DNA from: Streptosporangiaceae bacterium
GTDB lineage: Bacteria; Actinomycetota; Actinomycetes; Streptosporangiales; Streptosporangiaceae
Length of the DNA: 64,000 bases
Assembly (NCBI GenBank): GCA_025964695.1
Contig: JAOPYK010000040.1
Coordinates: 1-64,000 of the forward strand
Direction: 5' to 3'
The translations under genes were made by a program, and so were the position numbers. Shown here one piece after another: positions 49,586-58,827 of the stretch; position 1 is the stretch's first letter; each line of letters starts with the position of its first letter. The notes under the pieces were generated by a model. That model was not told the DNA's origin. It ran no database searches and saw nothing but the letters and a program-made list of their open reading frames with translations.

Positions 49586-49792
49586 GCACAGGCCCCCGGT
49601 ACTCCTGCCCCCGCGGTTCGCGGTGGGATTTGCGTAGAGGAGCGTCGGAGATCGACGCCTACCGTGCGGCGGAGTCCGAGGTGATACCGCAGGCCGCCGG
49701 GTCCGAGGGGGACGAGACTAGCGGCCGGTTATCAATGGGTGAACATGTCCTGTCAAGCCTACCGATTAGGATGTATCGGCTGATAAATCACG

Positions 49793-51064
49793 GTGGTGAC
49801 TATTTCCCGTCGTAGATTCGTGGCCGGAACGGCCACCGCCGCGCTCGCAGCGACCATGGCTGGGCGCTCCGCCGATGCCAGTACGAGTGCCGGCCAGGGA
49901 CAGCTGCCCCCACCCCAGGACTCGGGTATCGACCACATCGTCGTCGTGATGATGGAGAACCGGTCGTTCGACCACTACCTGGGCTGGCTCCCCGGTGCCA
50001 AGGGCAAGCAGGCTGGGCTGACCTATCTCGACAAGTTCAACGTTCCGCACACCACTTACCACCTGCAGGACACCCAGGGCTGTGATCACCCCGATCCCGA
50101 CCACTCCTTCGAGGGCGGCCGGATCGAGTACAACAATGGCCGCTGCGACGGGTGGCTGCGCGCCGGCCAGAACGACGTGTTCTCCATCGGCTACTACCTG
50201 CGGCAGGATCTGGCGTTCTACGGCAACGCCGCGCCGTACTGGACGGTCTGCGACCAGTATTTTTCGGCGGTCATGGCCGAGACGTACCCGAACCGCTTCT
50301 ACCAGCACGCCGCGCAGACCGACAGGATCCACAACTCCACGACGGTCTCGACCCTGCCGACCATCTGGGACCGCTTGGCGGCGGCCGGCCTGAGAGGCCG
50401 CTACTACTTCAACGACACACCGTTCACGGCGCTGTGGGGCACGAAGTATCTGTCGATCAGCCGCCCGTTCGGTGAATTTCTCACCGACTGTGCCACGGGC
50501 GCCCTGCCGCAGCTCTCTTTTGTGGACCCGAAGTTTCTCGACGAAGACAGCGGCACCTCGGCCGACGACCACCCGCATGCTGACATCCGCGCGGGGCAGT
50601 ACTTCCTCAGCCAGGTCTATCAGGCCGTGACGTCCAGCCCGCTGTGGGAGCGGACCCTGCTCGTGATCAACTATGACGAGTGGGGTGGGTTCTTCGACCA
50701 CGTCACGCCCTCGGTTGCACCGGACGCCAACCCGGATTGGGGTTTGCGCGGTTTCCGCGTGCCCTGCCTGATCATCTCGCCACGGGCCCACCGCGGATAC
50801 GTCGCGCACAACGTCTATGACCACACCTCGGTACTCAAGGCCGTCGAATGGCGGTGGGGGCTCGCTCCGCTGACCCCGCGCGACTCGGCCGCCCGCAACA
50901 TTGCCGAGGTGCTGGACTTCACCAACCCGCCCGACCTGACTGCGCCGCGCTGGAACGTACCCCCGTTCGCCGGCCAACCCTGCGCGCTCAGTTCCTTGTC
51001 CGACTACGAGCAGTGGCACGCGCTGCGTGACCTCGCCCTCTCTTCCGGTTGGAGTCTGCCGTGA
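49793..51064 (+). CDS. Secreted phosphoesterase (phospholipase C / acid phosphatase family), Tat-exported
   Basis: A 423-residue member of the bacterial phospholipase C family. The N-terminus SRRRFVAGTATAALAATMAG is a Tat signal. DHIVVVMMENRSFDHYLGWLPG carries the metal/nucleophile region, and TLLVINYDEWGGFFDHV plus SPRAHRGYV carry the other metal ligands. It is much shorter than Mycobacterium PlcA-type enzymes and closer to acid phosphatases of the family. Start is GTG 49793 or 49796, with no strong ribosome site. The stop overlaps the next phosphoesterase gene (GTGA). Likely role: release of phosphate from lipids or organic esters outside the cell. Confidence 0.9.
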   Translation: MVTISRRRFVAGTATAALAATMAGRSADASTSAGQGQLPPPQDSGIDHIVVVMMENRSFDHYLGWLPGAKGKQAGLTYLDKFNVPHTTYHLQDTQGCDHPDPDHSFEGGRIEYNNGRCDGWLRAGQNDVFSIGYYLRQDLAFYGNAAPYWTVCDQYFSAVMAETYPNRFYQHAAQTDRIHNSTTVSTLPTIWDRLAAAGLRGRYYFNDTPFTALWGTKYLSISRPFGEFLTDCATGALPQLSFVDPKFLDEDSGTSADDHPHADIRAGQYFLSQVYQAVTSSPLWERTLLVINYDEWGGFFDHVTPSVAPDANPDWGLRGFRVPCLIISPRAHRGYVAHNVYDHTSVLKAVEWRWGLAPLTPRDSAARNIAEVLDFTNPPDLTAPRWNVPPFAGQPCALSSLSDYEQWHALRDLALSSGWSLP

Positions 51065-52164
51065 TCCGATCCCGCATCCTCTGGCTTGCCACCGGTATCG
51101 TCCTGGTCGCCGCGCTGCTTAGCGGGAACGGCGCGGCCGCGCAGACCACAAACTCCTACCCGCCGCCCGTCGGCCACGTGTTCGTGATCAACCTGGAGAA
51201 CAAAGGCTATGACGAGACCTGGGGCCCGGCGTCGGTCGCGCCGTACCTGAGCCGGACGCTCCGTGCCGAGGGCGTGCTGCTGTCGCAGTACTACGGCATC
51301 GGACACAACAGCCTGGACAACTACATCGCCCAGATCTCCGGGCAGGGCCCCAACGCGGACACCCAGAGCGACTGCCAGATCTACTCGCCCTTCGTGGGGA
51401 CCGGCACGGTGGCGCCAGGTCAGGCGGTCGGCCGGGGCTGTGTCTACCCCTCCTCGGTGCCGACGCTGGCAGGTCAGTTGACCGCGGCCGGCCGCACCTG
51501 GAAGGGCTACATGGAGGACATGGGCACGCCCTGCCGGCACCCGGCGCTCGGCACGGTGGACGACACCCAGAAAGCGAAGGTCGGCGACCAATACGCGGCT
51601 CGGCACAATCCCTTCGTCTATTTTGCGTCGATGACCGGGTCGCCGGACTGCACCAGCAAGGTGGTCGATCTGTCCGCGCTGCCAACCGATCTGCAGGCTA
51701 GGCAGACCACCCCGGAGTTCGCCTTCATCACCCCGAATCTGTGCCATGACGGGCATGATGCGCCCTGCGTGGACGGAATGCCGGGTGGGCTGGTCTCCGC
51801 CGACGCGTGGCTGCGTCAGTGGGTGCCGGTGATCACCGCGTCCCCGGCGTTCCAGAAGGACGGTGTGCTGGTGATCACCTTCGACGAATCCGACGGCCCC
51901 CAGTCCGACGCGAGCGCCTGCTGCGGTGAGGGGCCCGGCCCGAACACCCCGCTGCCCGGAATCACCGGCCTGGGTGGTGGGCGGGTCGGAGCGCTGGTGC
52001 TGTCGCCGCAGTTCGTCGCACCGGGCACGTGGAGCGACACACCGTACAACCACTACTCACTGCTGGCGAGCATCGAGGACCTGTTCGGGCTGTCACACCT
52101 CGGCTACGCCGACGCGCCTGGCCTGCCCCGGTTCGGCCTCGACGTCTACAACCGACGCGTTTAA
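51061..52164 (+). CDS. Secreted phosphoesterase of the same fold (acid phosphatase-like), Sec-exported
   Basis: A 367-residue second phosphoesterase, GTG start at 51061 preceded by TTGGAG and overlapping the upstream stop. It has a Sec signal peptide (ILWLATGIVLVAALLSGNGAAA). GHVFVINLENKGYDETWG replaces the ENRSFDHY motif of the first gene, and VLVITFDESDGPQSD and YNHYSLLASIEDLFGL are the later metal-site motifs. Several Cys could form disulfides. It differs from its neighbour enough to suggest different substrates, with one entering by Tat and one by Sec. Confidence 0.88.
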   Translation: MIRSRILWLATGIVLVAALLSGNGAAAQTTNSYPPPVGHVFVINLENKGYDETWGPASVAPYLSRTLRAEGVLLSQYYGIGHNSLDNYIAQISGQGPNADTQSDCQIYSPFVGTGTVAPGQAVGRGCVYPSSVPTLAGQLTAAGRTWKGYMEDMGTPCRHPALGTVDDTQKAKVGDQYAARHNPFVYFASMTGSPDCTSKVVDLSALPTDLQARQTTPEFAFITPNLCHDGHDAPCVDGMPGGLVSADAWLRQWVPVITASPAFQKDGVLVITFDESDGPQSDASACCGEGPGPNTPLPGITGLGGGRVGALVLSPQFVAPGTWSDTPYNHYSLLASIEDLFGLSHLGYADAPGLPRFGLDVYNRRV

Positions 52165-52297
52165 CTGGTTCGGCGGGCGGGCATGGCGGGCGATTTCCCC
52201 CAGTGAGGCAAAATGCGCGCAATCTACCGGTAACAGCAATGGAATGATCGATCTCTAGCTTTCACGGGTATCACCAGCTCCTTCTCCTGGAGATCCC

Positions 52298-53860
52298 TTG
52301 CGTCGCTTCCGTCTCTTGCTCGCCGTAACCACCCCGCTCGCAGCCTCACTGCTCGCTCTGACATCGACCGCGGCGATGGCCAAGCCCGAAAACCCGAAGA
52401 GCTTCACGCTCGAGGAGACCACCGTTGCGAAGATCCAGGCGGCATTCGCCAACGGGTCGCTCACCTGCGAGACACTGATCGGCGGCTACCTCAACCGCAT
52501 CAAGGCGTACGAGCACGCGGGCCCGGCGATCAACTCTTTGATCACTCTTGCTCCGGACGCGATGGCCCAGGCCCGTGCCCTGGATGCCGCCTACCGGCGG
52601 GCCAGAGGGCGCGTCGGCGCGCTGCACTGCATCCCGGTCATCCTCAAGGACAACATAGAGACCAAGGACATGCAGACCACCGGCGGATCCAAGGCGCTGG
52701 CCGGGTCCGTCCCTCCCCAGGACGCCTACATCACCGCGCAACTGCGGAAGTCCGGGGCCATCATCCTCGGCAAGGGCAACATGGACGAATGGGCCCACGG
52801 CGGCAAGGCAGGCTATAGCTCGATCAACGGCCAGACCCTGAACCCGTACGACCTGTCACGGTCGCCGGCGGGGTCGAGCGGCGGGCCGGCCGCCGCCATC
52901 GCGGCGAATTTTGCGGCGCTGTCCATCGGCACCGACACACTCGGCTCACTCCGAGGGCCGATAAACGCCGAGTCGCTGGTCGGGGTGAAGCCCACCCTCG
53001 GACTCGTCAGCGGTACCGGAGTCATCCCGTTCGCGCTGACGTTCGACGTAGCCGGTCCGATGACGCGAACGGTCACCGACAGTGCGCGCCTGCTCAACGT
53101 CATCGCAGGCGTCGACAAGCAGGACCCCCGCACACTGGCCGCCAAGGGGAAGGTGCCCGAGGACTACACCCGCTACCTGCGTACCAACGCGCTCAAAGGC
53201 GTACGCGTCGGGGTGTTGCGTACGTACGTGACAGGCAGCAACACGCCGGTCATCGATCAAGCGCTGACCGACATGAAGGCACTCGGCGCGACAATCGTCG
53301 ACGGCATCCAGGCCCCGGAGTCACTGCAGGCGCTGCAGGGCCAGTACTACACCTTCATCTCCGAGACCGAGTTCAAGAACCAGCTCGGCGACTACCTGCG
53401 GACACGACGCCCCGGCGCCCCGGTGCAATCCCACGCCGATGTGCTGGCGGCGAGTGAGGCCCCAGGATTCGGCATGGCACCCGTCGTGCTCGCGCGATTG
53501 AAGAGCGAGGCCACTCGCGGGTCGCTCACGGACGCGGACTACCTGACCGCCGTGAAGACGGGCCCGGCGGCGATGCGTACGGAGATCGATAAACTACTCA
53601 AGGACAACAACGTGGACGTTCTCGTGCACGCCGGCAGCAGCGGGTCTGCCATGGCCAGCCTGTCCGGATACCCCTCGGTTCTCGTGCCCGCAGGGGTCGA
53701 CGCGTCGGGCGTGTCCGTGAGCATGGCGTTCCTCGGCAAGGCGTTCACCGAGCCGCAGATGCTCGGGTACGCCTACGCCTACGAGCAAGCGACCCACCAC
53801 CGTCAAGTGCCCGTCAACACCCCGCCGCTCGCTCCGCTGTCCTCCGGTAAGACCAAGTAG
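52298..53860 (+). CDS. Secreted amidase (amidase signature family)
   Basis: A 520-residue amidase with TTG start at 52298 after CTGGAG. A Sec signal (FRLLLAVTTPLAASLLALTS, cleaved near AMA-KP) precedes the mature enzyme. The Ser-cisSer-Lys triad is complete by spacing: Lys117 (ILKDN), Ser193 (PAGSSGG) and Ser217 (GTDTLGSLRGP), with the usual intervals of 76 and 24 residues. The last motif has Leu where Gly is usual. Such exported enzymes hydrolyse amides or peptide amides outside the cell. It is 134 bases after the phosphoesterases with no clear terminator, so it may be cotranscribed. Confidence 0.92.
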   Translation: MRRFRLLLAVTTPLAASLLALTSTAAMAKPENPKSFTLEETTVAKIQAAFANGSLTCETLIGGYLNRIKAYEHAGPAINSLITLAPDAMAQARALDAAYRRARGRVGALHCIPVILKDNIETKDMQTTGGSKALAGSVPPQDAYITAQLRKSGAIILGKGNMDEWAHGGKAGYSSINGQTLNPYDLSRSPAGSSGGPAAAIAANFAALSIGTDTLGSLRGPINAESLVGVKPTLGLVSGTGVIPFALTFDVAGPMTRTVTDSARLLNVIAGVDKQDPRTLAAKGKVPEDYTRYLRTNALKGVRVGVLRTYVTGSNTPVIDQALTDMKALGATIVDGIQAPESLQALQGQYYTFISETEFKNQLGDYLRTRRPGAPVQSHADVLAASEAPGFGMAPVVLARLKSEATRGSLTDADYLTAVKTGPAAMRTEIDKLLKDNNVDVLVHAGSSGSAMASLSGYPSVLVPAGVDASGVSVSMAFLGKAFTEPQMLGYAYAYEQATHHRQVPVNTPPLAPLSSGKTK

Positions 53861-54055
53861 CCGATTAAGTGAGGTCGGGGACTGGTGCGGTGCCTTGCGC
53901 TCCGTTTCCAGTCCTCGCCGCTTCAATCCGTGCAGTCGGTACGAACGCGCAGATCATCCTTATCCGCGGGGACCACTTTGATGTCCATGGCCGACAGCGC
54001 CCGTGGCCACGTCAACAACACCAGCTGGACACCAACCAGCTGGACACAAGTGGTG

Positions 54056-54709
54056 TCAGTCGTGTGCGTGGTCGCCGTAGGCGGTGACGGACAGGAAGCG
54101 GATGGGGAGTTCCACCAGTTCCTGGGGGCCGTGGGCGCCTTCGCCGTCCAGTTGCAGGGCGTCGCCGGGCCGCATCGTGTAATGGGCGCCGCCGTGGCCG
54201 TAGACCATGACGCCTTCGAGCATGTAGAGCAGCTCGGTGCCGGGGTGCTGGAACAGGGGGAAGACCTCGCTGGACTCGGTGAGGGTGACCAGTACGGCTT
54301 CCATGCGCTTGTGCGGCCCGCGCAGGGCGCCGAGGAGTTCGTAGACGTGGCCGACGCGGCTGCCGCGCCGGACGATGCGGGCGCTGTGCCCAGCCGGGAC
54401 GAAGACCGCCTCCCGCTCGGCGTCGACCCCGCGGAAGAGCGCCGTCACCGGGATGTCGAGACCGGCAGCGAGCCGCCCGAGAGTTGTCAGGCTGCAGGAG
54501 GTCTGGGCGTTCTCGATCTTGGAGAGCATGGCCTTGGAGATGCCGACGCGTACCGCCATCTCGCCCACCGACAGCCCGGCGGCGATCCGGTACCCCCGCA
54601 CCTGGCGCGCGATGGTGGCCTCCAGATCCACCGGCGCCACCCTGCCGGGATCGATCTCCCGGTCAGGCAGCGCCGCAGCGCGGTCGTGGAACTCCTCTTC
54701 GGTGGCCAT
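54056..54709 (-). CDS. HTH-XRE/cupin transcriptional regulator (PuuR-like)
   Basis: A 217-residue regulator. GAGGGAGAA precedes ATG 54709. N-terminal Cro/C1 HTH (GLSVGEMAVRVGISKAMLSK and IENAQTSCSLTTLGRLAAGL) is joined to a C-terminal cupin (FPLFQHPGTELLYMLEGVMVY and MRPGDALQLDGEGAHGPQEL). PuuR, which controls gamma-glutamyl-putrescine catabolism in E. coli, has the same layout. It is the last gene of the six-gene operon, 35 bases after the oxidase, and is expected to sense the amine or its gamma-glutamyl product. Confidence 0.9.
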   Translation of the reverse strand: MATEEEFHDRAAALPDREIDPGRVAPVDLEATIARQVRGYRIAAGLSVGEMAVRVGISKAMLSKIENAQTSCSLTTLGRLAAGLDIPVTALFRGVDAEREAVFVPAGHSARIVRRGSRVGHVYELLGALRGPHKRMEAVLVTLTESSEVFPLFQHPGTELLYMLEGVMVYGHGGAHYTMRPGDALQLDGEGAHGPQELVELPIRFLSVTAYGDHAHD

Positions 54710-54744
54710 ACCGGCAATTCTCCCTCACTCAACACCGTCTCCTG

Positions 54745-55860
54745 TCAGGAGACGGTGACCCCGTGGGCGGCGAGCCCGAATCGTGGGTCGGGGCCGGGCT
54801 GGCCGATGGCGAGGTGGGTGGCGATCTCGCCGATCAGCGGGGCGAACTTGGCGCCGTGACCAGAGCAGGGGGAGCAGACCACGAGCGGCCCGGTGCGGTC
54901 GAGGATGAAGTCCTGGCTGGCGGTGGAGGTGTAGAGGCAGGTGGCCGCGTTGAACGGCTCGGGGACGAGTCCGGGCAGCCACTGACGTACGTACGCGGTG
55001 ATGCGCTCGCGGGCGGCCGGGTCGACGACGCCGCTGCGGCCGTCGGCGGTGGTGGTGCCGCCCGCGCCGTGCTCGGCGATCTTGCGCCCGCCATCGGGGC
55101 CGCCGTCGCGGCCGCCGGGAAGGCTGTAGGTGGACAGGGCGTCCTTGTGCAGCACCACCGGCCAGTCCAGCGCCGGGTCCCGGCGCGGGAAGTGGAACAC
55201 CTGCTGCTGGGTCACGGTCAGCTCGGGCAGCGGTACGAGCCCGCCCAGCAGGTCTTGGACCCAGGCTCCGGCAGCGACCACGACCCGCCGGGCGGTGAAC
55301 GTCCCGGAGGCGGTCTCCAGACGGGCCCGGTCGTCGCCGTCCACGGTGATCCGCCTGACCGGAGTCTCGGGATGGATCGAGGCGCCGCGGTGCCGCGCGC
55401 GGGCGATGAACGCGGCCACGGCGGCGGCCGCGTCCACCGTGCCCGCCTCGGGGTGAAAGAGCACCGGACCGTCGAACCGCAGCCCGGGCCAGTGGCGTTC
55501 GGCCTCGGCCGCCGCAAGCACCTCGTGCGGGACGCCGCACTCGGCCAGGATGGCGGCGATACGCTCCGGCTCACGCAGCCTGCCGTGGTCGATGCCGCCG
55601 GTGATCCGCAGCAGTGGCTCGCCCGCGTCCTGCTCCAGTTCCCGCCACAGCGCCATGGCCCGTCCGGTCATCTGCACGTACAGCGGATCGGAGTAGGCAC
55701 GGCGAACGATGCGGGCGCTGCCGTGCGAGCTGCCCCGGTCGTGGCCGAGGGCGAACCGCTCCAGCAGCACCACCGACCGGCCACGCCTTGTGGCGGCCCA
55801 CGCGGTGGCGGCGCCCATCAGCCCGGCGCCGACGACGGCGATCTCGACCTCCTCGGTCAC
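54745..55860 (-). CDS. Covalent-FAD N-methyl amino acid oxidase (monomeric sarcosine oxidase / SolA-like)
   Basis: A 371-residue DAO-fold flavoprotein. GTG 55860 overlaps the upstream stop (GTGA). VVGAGLMGAATAWAA binds ADP, and GSSHGSARIVRRAY at about 43-56 is the sarcosine-oxidase active-site strip. Cys308 in ATCLYTST matches the cysteine that carries covalent FAD in monomeric sarcosine oxidase, and PCSGHGAKFAP is the C-terminal motif. The reaction expected is oxidative N-demethylation with O2, giving an amino acid, formaldehyde and H2O2. In this operon the substrate could be N-methylglutamate. Confidence 0.9.
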   Translation of the reverse strand: MTEEVEIAVVGAGLMGAATAWAATRRGRSVVLLERFALGHDRGSSHGSARIVRRAYSDPLYVQMTGRAMALWRELEQDAGEPLLRITGGIDHGRLREPERIAAILAECGVPHEVLAAAEAERHWPGLRFDGPVLFHPEAGTVDAAAAVAAFIARARHRGASIHPETPVRRITVDGDDRARLETASGTFTARRVVVAAGAWVQDLLGGLVPLPELTVTQQQVFHFPRRDPALDWPVVLHKDALSTYSLPGGRDGGPDGGRKIAEHGAGGTTTADGRSGVVDPAARERITAYVRQWLPGLVPEPFNAATCLYTSTASQDFILDRTGPLVVCSPCSGHGAKFAPLIGEIATHLAIGQPGPDPRFGLAAHGVTVS

Positions 55861-57182
55861 AGCCCCGCTCCGGGGATCCAGTTCGTGCCGGCCAGCGGGA
55901 CACGGGCCATGGCGGCGGCCTCGATGGTGAGGGCGACCAGGTCCTCGGGCTCGAGGTTGTGCAAATGGGCTTTGCCGCAGGCGCGGGCGACCGTCTGCGC
56001 CTCCATGGTCATCACGCGAAGGAAGTTGGCGATCCGGCGGCCTCCCTCGACCGGGTCGAGGCGAGAGGCCAACTTCTCGTTCTGGGTGGAGATCCCGGCC
56101 GGGTCGCGGCCGTCCTGGAAGTCGTCGTAGTAGCCCGCCGCCGAGCCGAGCTCGCGGTACTCGGCGTCGTACTTTGGATGGTTGTCGCCCAATGCGATGA
56201 GGGCCGCGGTGCCGATGGCGACCGCGTCGGCGCCCAGCGCCATGCATTTGGCCAGGTCGGCGCCGTTGCGTACCCCTCCTGAGACGATGAGCTGCACCTT
56301 GCGGTGCAGGCCCTCCTCCTGCAGCGCCTGCACTGCCTGGGGGAGAGCGGCCAGCGTGGGGATGCCGACGTGCTCGATGAAGACCTCCTGGGTGGCGGCG
56401 GTGCCGCCCTGCATGCCGTCGACCACGATGACATCCGCCCCGGCCTTGGCGGCCAGCTTGACGTCGTAATAGGTGCGGGTGGCGCCGATCTTGACGTAGA
56501 TCGGCTTCTCCCAGTCGGTGATCTCCCGCAGCTCCCGGATCTTGATCTCCAGGTCGTCGGGCCCGGTCCAGTCCGGATGGCGGCAGGCGCTGCGCTGGTC
56601 GATGCCGAGGGGGAGAGTACGCATCCCGGCCACCCGGTCGGTGATCTTCTGGCCGAGAAGCATTCCGCCGCCGCCGGGCTTGGCGCCCTGGCCGAGAACG
56701 ACCTCGATGGCGTCCGCCTTACGAAGGTCGTCGGGGTTCATGCCGTACCGGGACGGCAGGTACTGGTAGACGAGGTGCCTGGACTGCCCCCGCTCCTCCG
56801 GGGTCATCCCGCCGTCACCGGTGGTGGTGGAGGTTCCGACCTCGCTCGCGCCCCGCCCGAGCGCTTCCTTGGCCCGGCCGGACAGCGCGCCGAAACTCAT
56901 CCCGGCGATGGTGACCGGGGTGTCCAGGTGCAGCGGATAGGTGGCGTGCCGGTCGCCGAGCAGGACATCGGTGCCGCAGCGCTCACGGTAACCCTCCAGG
57001 GGGTAGCGGGACATGCTGGCGCCGAGGAAGAGCAGGTCGTCGAAGTGCGGCACACGGCGCTTGGCGCCCCAGCCGCGGATGTCATAGATGCCGGTCTCGG
57101 CAGCGCGCTGGATGGCGTGGATGGTCGCGCGGTCGAACGTCGCGGACTCGCGCAGGCCATGGGCGGCCGGGTCGTCGTACAA
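55857..57182 (-). CDS. FMN-binding glutamate synthase family protein (GlxD/MgsC type)
   Basis: A 441-residue protein equal to the central FMN domain of glutamate synthase. TTG 57182 follows GGAGG. PVTIAGMSFGALSGRAKEALGRG, GEVGTSTTTG-like EVGTSTTTGDGGM, GQGAKPGGGGMLLGQKIT, and GADVIVVDGMQGGTAATQEVF are conserved, and CRHPDWTGPDD contains a Cys rather than a full Fe-S cluster set. It accepts an amine or ammonia from the amidotransferase and adds it to 2-oxoglutarate. Homologues are MgsC of N-methylglutamate synthase and GlxD of rhizobia. It acts with the next two genes. Confidence 0.9.
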   Translation of the reverse strand: MYDDPAAHGLRESATFDRATIHAIQRAAETGIYDIRGWGAKRRVPHFDDLLFLGASMSRYPLEGYRERCGTDVLLGDRHATYPLHLDTPVTIAGMSFGALSGRAKEALGRGASEVGTSTTTGDGGMTPEERGQSRHLVYQYLPSRYGMNPDDLRKADAIEVVLGQGAKPGGGGMLLGQKITDRVAGMRTLPLGIDQRSACRHPDWTGPDDLEIKIRELREITDWEKPIYVKIGATRTYYDVKLAAKAGADVIVVDGMQGGTAATQEVFIEHVGIPTLAALPQAVQALQEEGLHRKVQLIVSGGVRNGADLAKCMALGADAVAIGTAALIALGDNHPKYDAEYRELGSAAGYYDDFQDGRDPAGISTQNEKLASRLDPVEGGRRIANFLRVMTMEAQTVARACGKAHLHNLEPEDLVALTIEAAAMARVPLAGTNWIPGAGL

Positions 57183-57215
57183 GGGGTCCTCCGGATGGCT
57201 TGGGCCGTCGTCGCG

Positions 57216-57920
57216 TCAGTAGGCGCCGCTATTGTCGATCTTGAAGTGGTAGAGCTCGCGGGCGGAGCCGTAACGGCGGAAGGCGGCGGGGTCCTCGTCG
57301 ACCCCGGCGGCCTTGAGCAGTTCGGAGAGTTCGGCTAGATGTTCGTCGCGCAGCGGCTTTTCGACGCAGTCCGCGCCGAGCGACTTCACCGTGCCCTTGA
57401 TGTAGATACGTACCTCGTACAGCGAGTCGCCCAGCGCGTCACCCGCGTCGCCGCAGACCACCAGGCGGCCGGCCTGGCCCATGAAAGCGCTCATGTGGCC
57501 GACGCTCCCGCCGACGACGATGTCCACGCCCTTCATGGAGATCCCGCAGCGAGCGGAGGCGTCGCCCTCGATCACCAGCAGGCCACCGTGCGCCGTCGCG
57601 CCCGCGGACTGGGACGCGTTGCCGCGCACCCGGACCGTGCCGGACATCATGTTCTCCGCGACACCCACACCCGCGTTGCCGTTGACGGTGACCGTGGCGT
57701 GCTGGTTCATGCCTGCGCAGTAGTAGCCCGCGTGACCGTCGATGAGGACGTCCAGGTCGGCGTCGAGTCCGACCGCGAGGTTGTGCGCACCGCCGGGGTG
57801 CGCGACGTGCCAGGCCGTACCGCGGGCGGCGGCGTGCAGGGACGAGTTGAGGTCGCGTACAGACGCGGCCTGCAGGTCGACCGTCCTCACGGTGGTGGGC
57901 GCTCTGGTCACCGTTGCCAT
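57216..57920 (-). CDS. GXGXG-motif glutamate synthase family protein (GlxC/MgsB type)
   Basis: A 234-residue protein corresponding to the C-terminal structural domain of glutamate synthase. GGAGGAGG precedes ATG 57920, which overlaps the amidotransferase gene by 13 bases. The right-handed beta-helix repeats are clear: VTVNGNAGVGVAENMMSG, VRVRGNASQSAGATAHGG, IEGDASARCGISMKGVD, VGGSVGHMSAFMGQAG and CGDAGDALGDSL. It has no catalytic role by itself and holds the amidotransferase and FMN subunits together. Confidence 0.92.
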   Translation of the reverse strand: MATVTRAPTTVRTVDLQAASVRDLNSSLHAAARGTAWHVAHPGGAHNLAVGLDADLDVLIDGHAGYYCAGMNQHATVTVNGNAGVGVAENMMSGTVRVRGNASQSAGATAHGGLLVIEGDASARCGISMKGVDIVVGGSVGHMSAFMGQAGRLVVCGDAGDALGDSLYEVRIYIKGTVKSLGADCVEKPLRDEHLAELSELLKAAGVDEDPAAFRRYGSARELYHFKIDNSGAY

Positions 57921-58795
57921 GTGTAGACCTCCTCCGGCTCTGGTTCGAAGATTCGGGCGGACTCGATGCCGGGTAGCCCGGCCAGGCAGCGGTACTCGGA
58001 GGCCATGGCCACCCAGGCGTCGGTCTCCGCGATGACGGCGGGCTTGCAGGCGATGGCGTCCCGGACGACGGCGAAGGTGTCGCTGGTGGTCACCAGCAGC
58101 GTGTAGAAGCCGTCGAAGCGTTCGCACAGCAGCCGCAGTGACTTCTCCAGGTCGAACCCCAGGGCGAGTTGGGCGGCCACGAAGCGGGCACCGACCTCGG
58201 AGTCGTTCTCGCTGTCGAAGACCGCCCCGTCGGCCCGCAACTCGCGGCGGATGGTTGCGTGGTTGGCGAAGGAGCCGTTGTGCACCAGGCACAGGTCCTC
58301 GGCGACCGAGAAGGGGTGCGCGCCCTCAGGCGTGACCGCGGACTCGGTGGCCATCCGGGTGTGCGCGATGCCCTGCCGCCCGGAAGCCTGCCTCAGCCCG
58401 AACTCCTCGGCCAGGGTGTCGGGGTGGCCGACGCCCTTGAGTACGGCCAGGTCCGAGCCGCGGCCGGTGACGATCGCCTCCGGGAAGGCGTCCCGTACGG
58501 CCCGCTCCAGCTCGGCGCCGCCGGCGGCCCGGGACCGTACGACGACGCTCTGGCCCACCGTGACCGCGTCCGCGCCACCGCCCACCCGGCCGGCGATCTC
58601 CGGTGCCGACAGGCCCGGGTCCAGCAGGCTGACCGCCGCGTGGCCGGGCGGGGTGAGCCGGGCGTCGCCGTACAGGCCGACTCCGGCGGAGTCGGGGCCG
58701 CGTTCGGCCGCTTGGTGGAGCATTCCGGTGAGCAGTTCGCCGAGCCGGGGCTCCAGCGAGGGGTCGCGCACCTGAAGCCCTGCGATGCCGCACAT
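57908..58795 (-). CDS. Class II glutamine amidotransferase (GlxB/MgsA type)
   Basis: A 295-residue Ntn amidotransferase. GGAGGAACG precedes the ATG, so after Met removal the N-terminus is the nucleophile Cys2 (CGIAGL). GIAHTRMATES, HPFSVAEDLCLVHNGSFANH and SENDSEVGARFV are the substrate-binding motifs. In the separate-subunit glutamate-synthase-like enzymes this protein cleaves glutamine or a gamma-glutamyl-alkylamide and passes the amine to the FMN subunit. It follows the GS-like gene by 32 bases. Confidence 0.92.
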   Translation of the reverse strand: MCGIAGLQVRDPSLEPRLGELLTGMLHQAAERGPDSAGVGLYGDARLTPPGHAAVSLLDPGLSAPEIAGRVGGGADAVTVGQSVVVRSRAAGGAELERAVRDAFPEAIVTGRGSDLAVLKGVGHPDTLAEEFGLRQASGRQGIAHTRMATESAVTPEGAHPFSVAEDLCLVHNGSFANHATIRRELRADGAVFDSENDSEVGARFVAAQLALGFDLEKSLRLLCERFDGFYTLLVTTSDTFAVVRDAIACKPAVIAETDAWVAMASEYRCLAGLPGIESARIFEPEPEEVYTWQR

Positions 58796-58827
58796 GGCGT
58801 TCCTCCGGTCGGGTGGGGATGCAGGTG

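Noticed and set aside
54484-56130. 548-codon open frame on the plus strand antisense to the SolA-like and regulator genes
   Set aside because: Long antisense frames are common in high-GC DNA. The product is Arg/Gly/Ala-rich without motifs, while the opposite strand encodes clear families.
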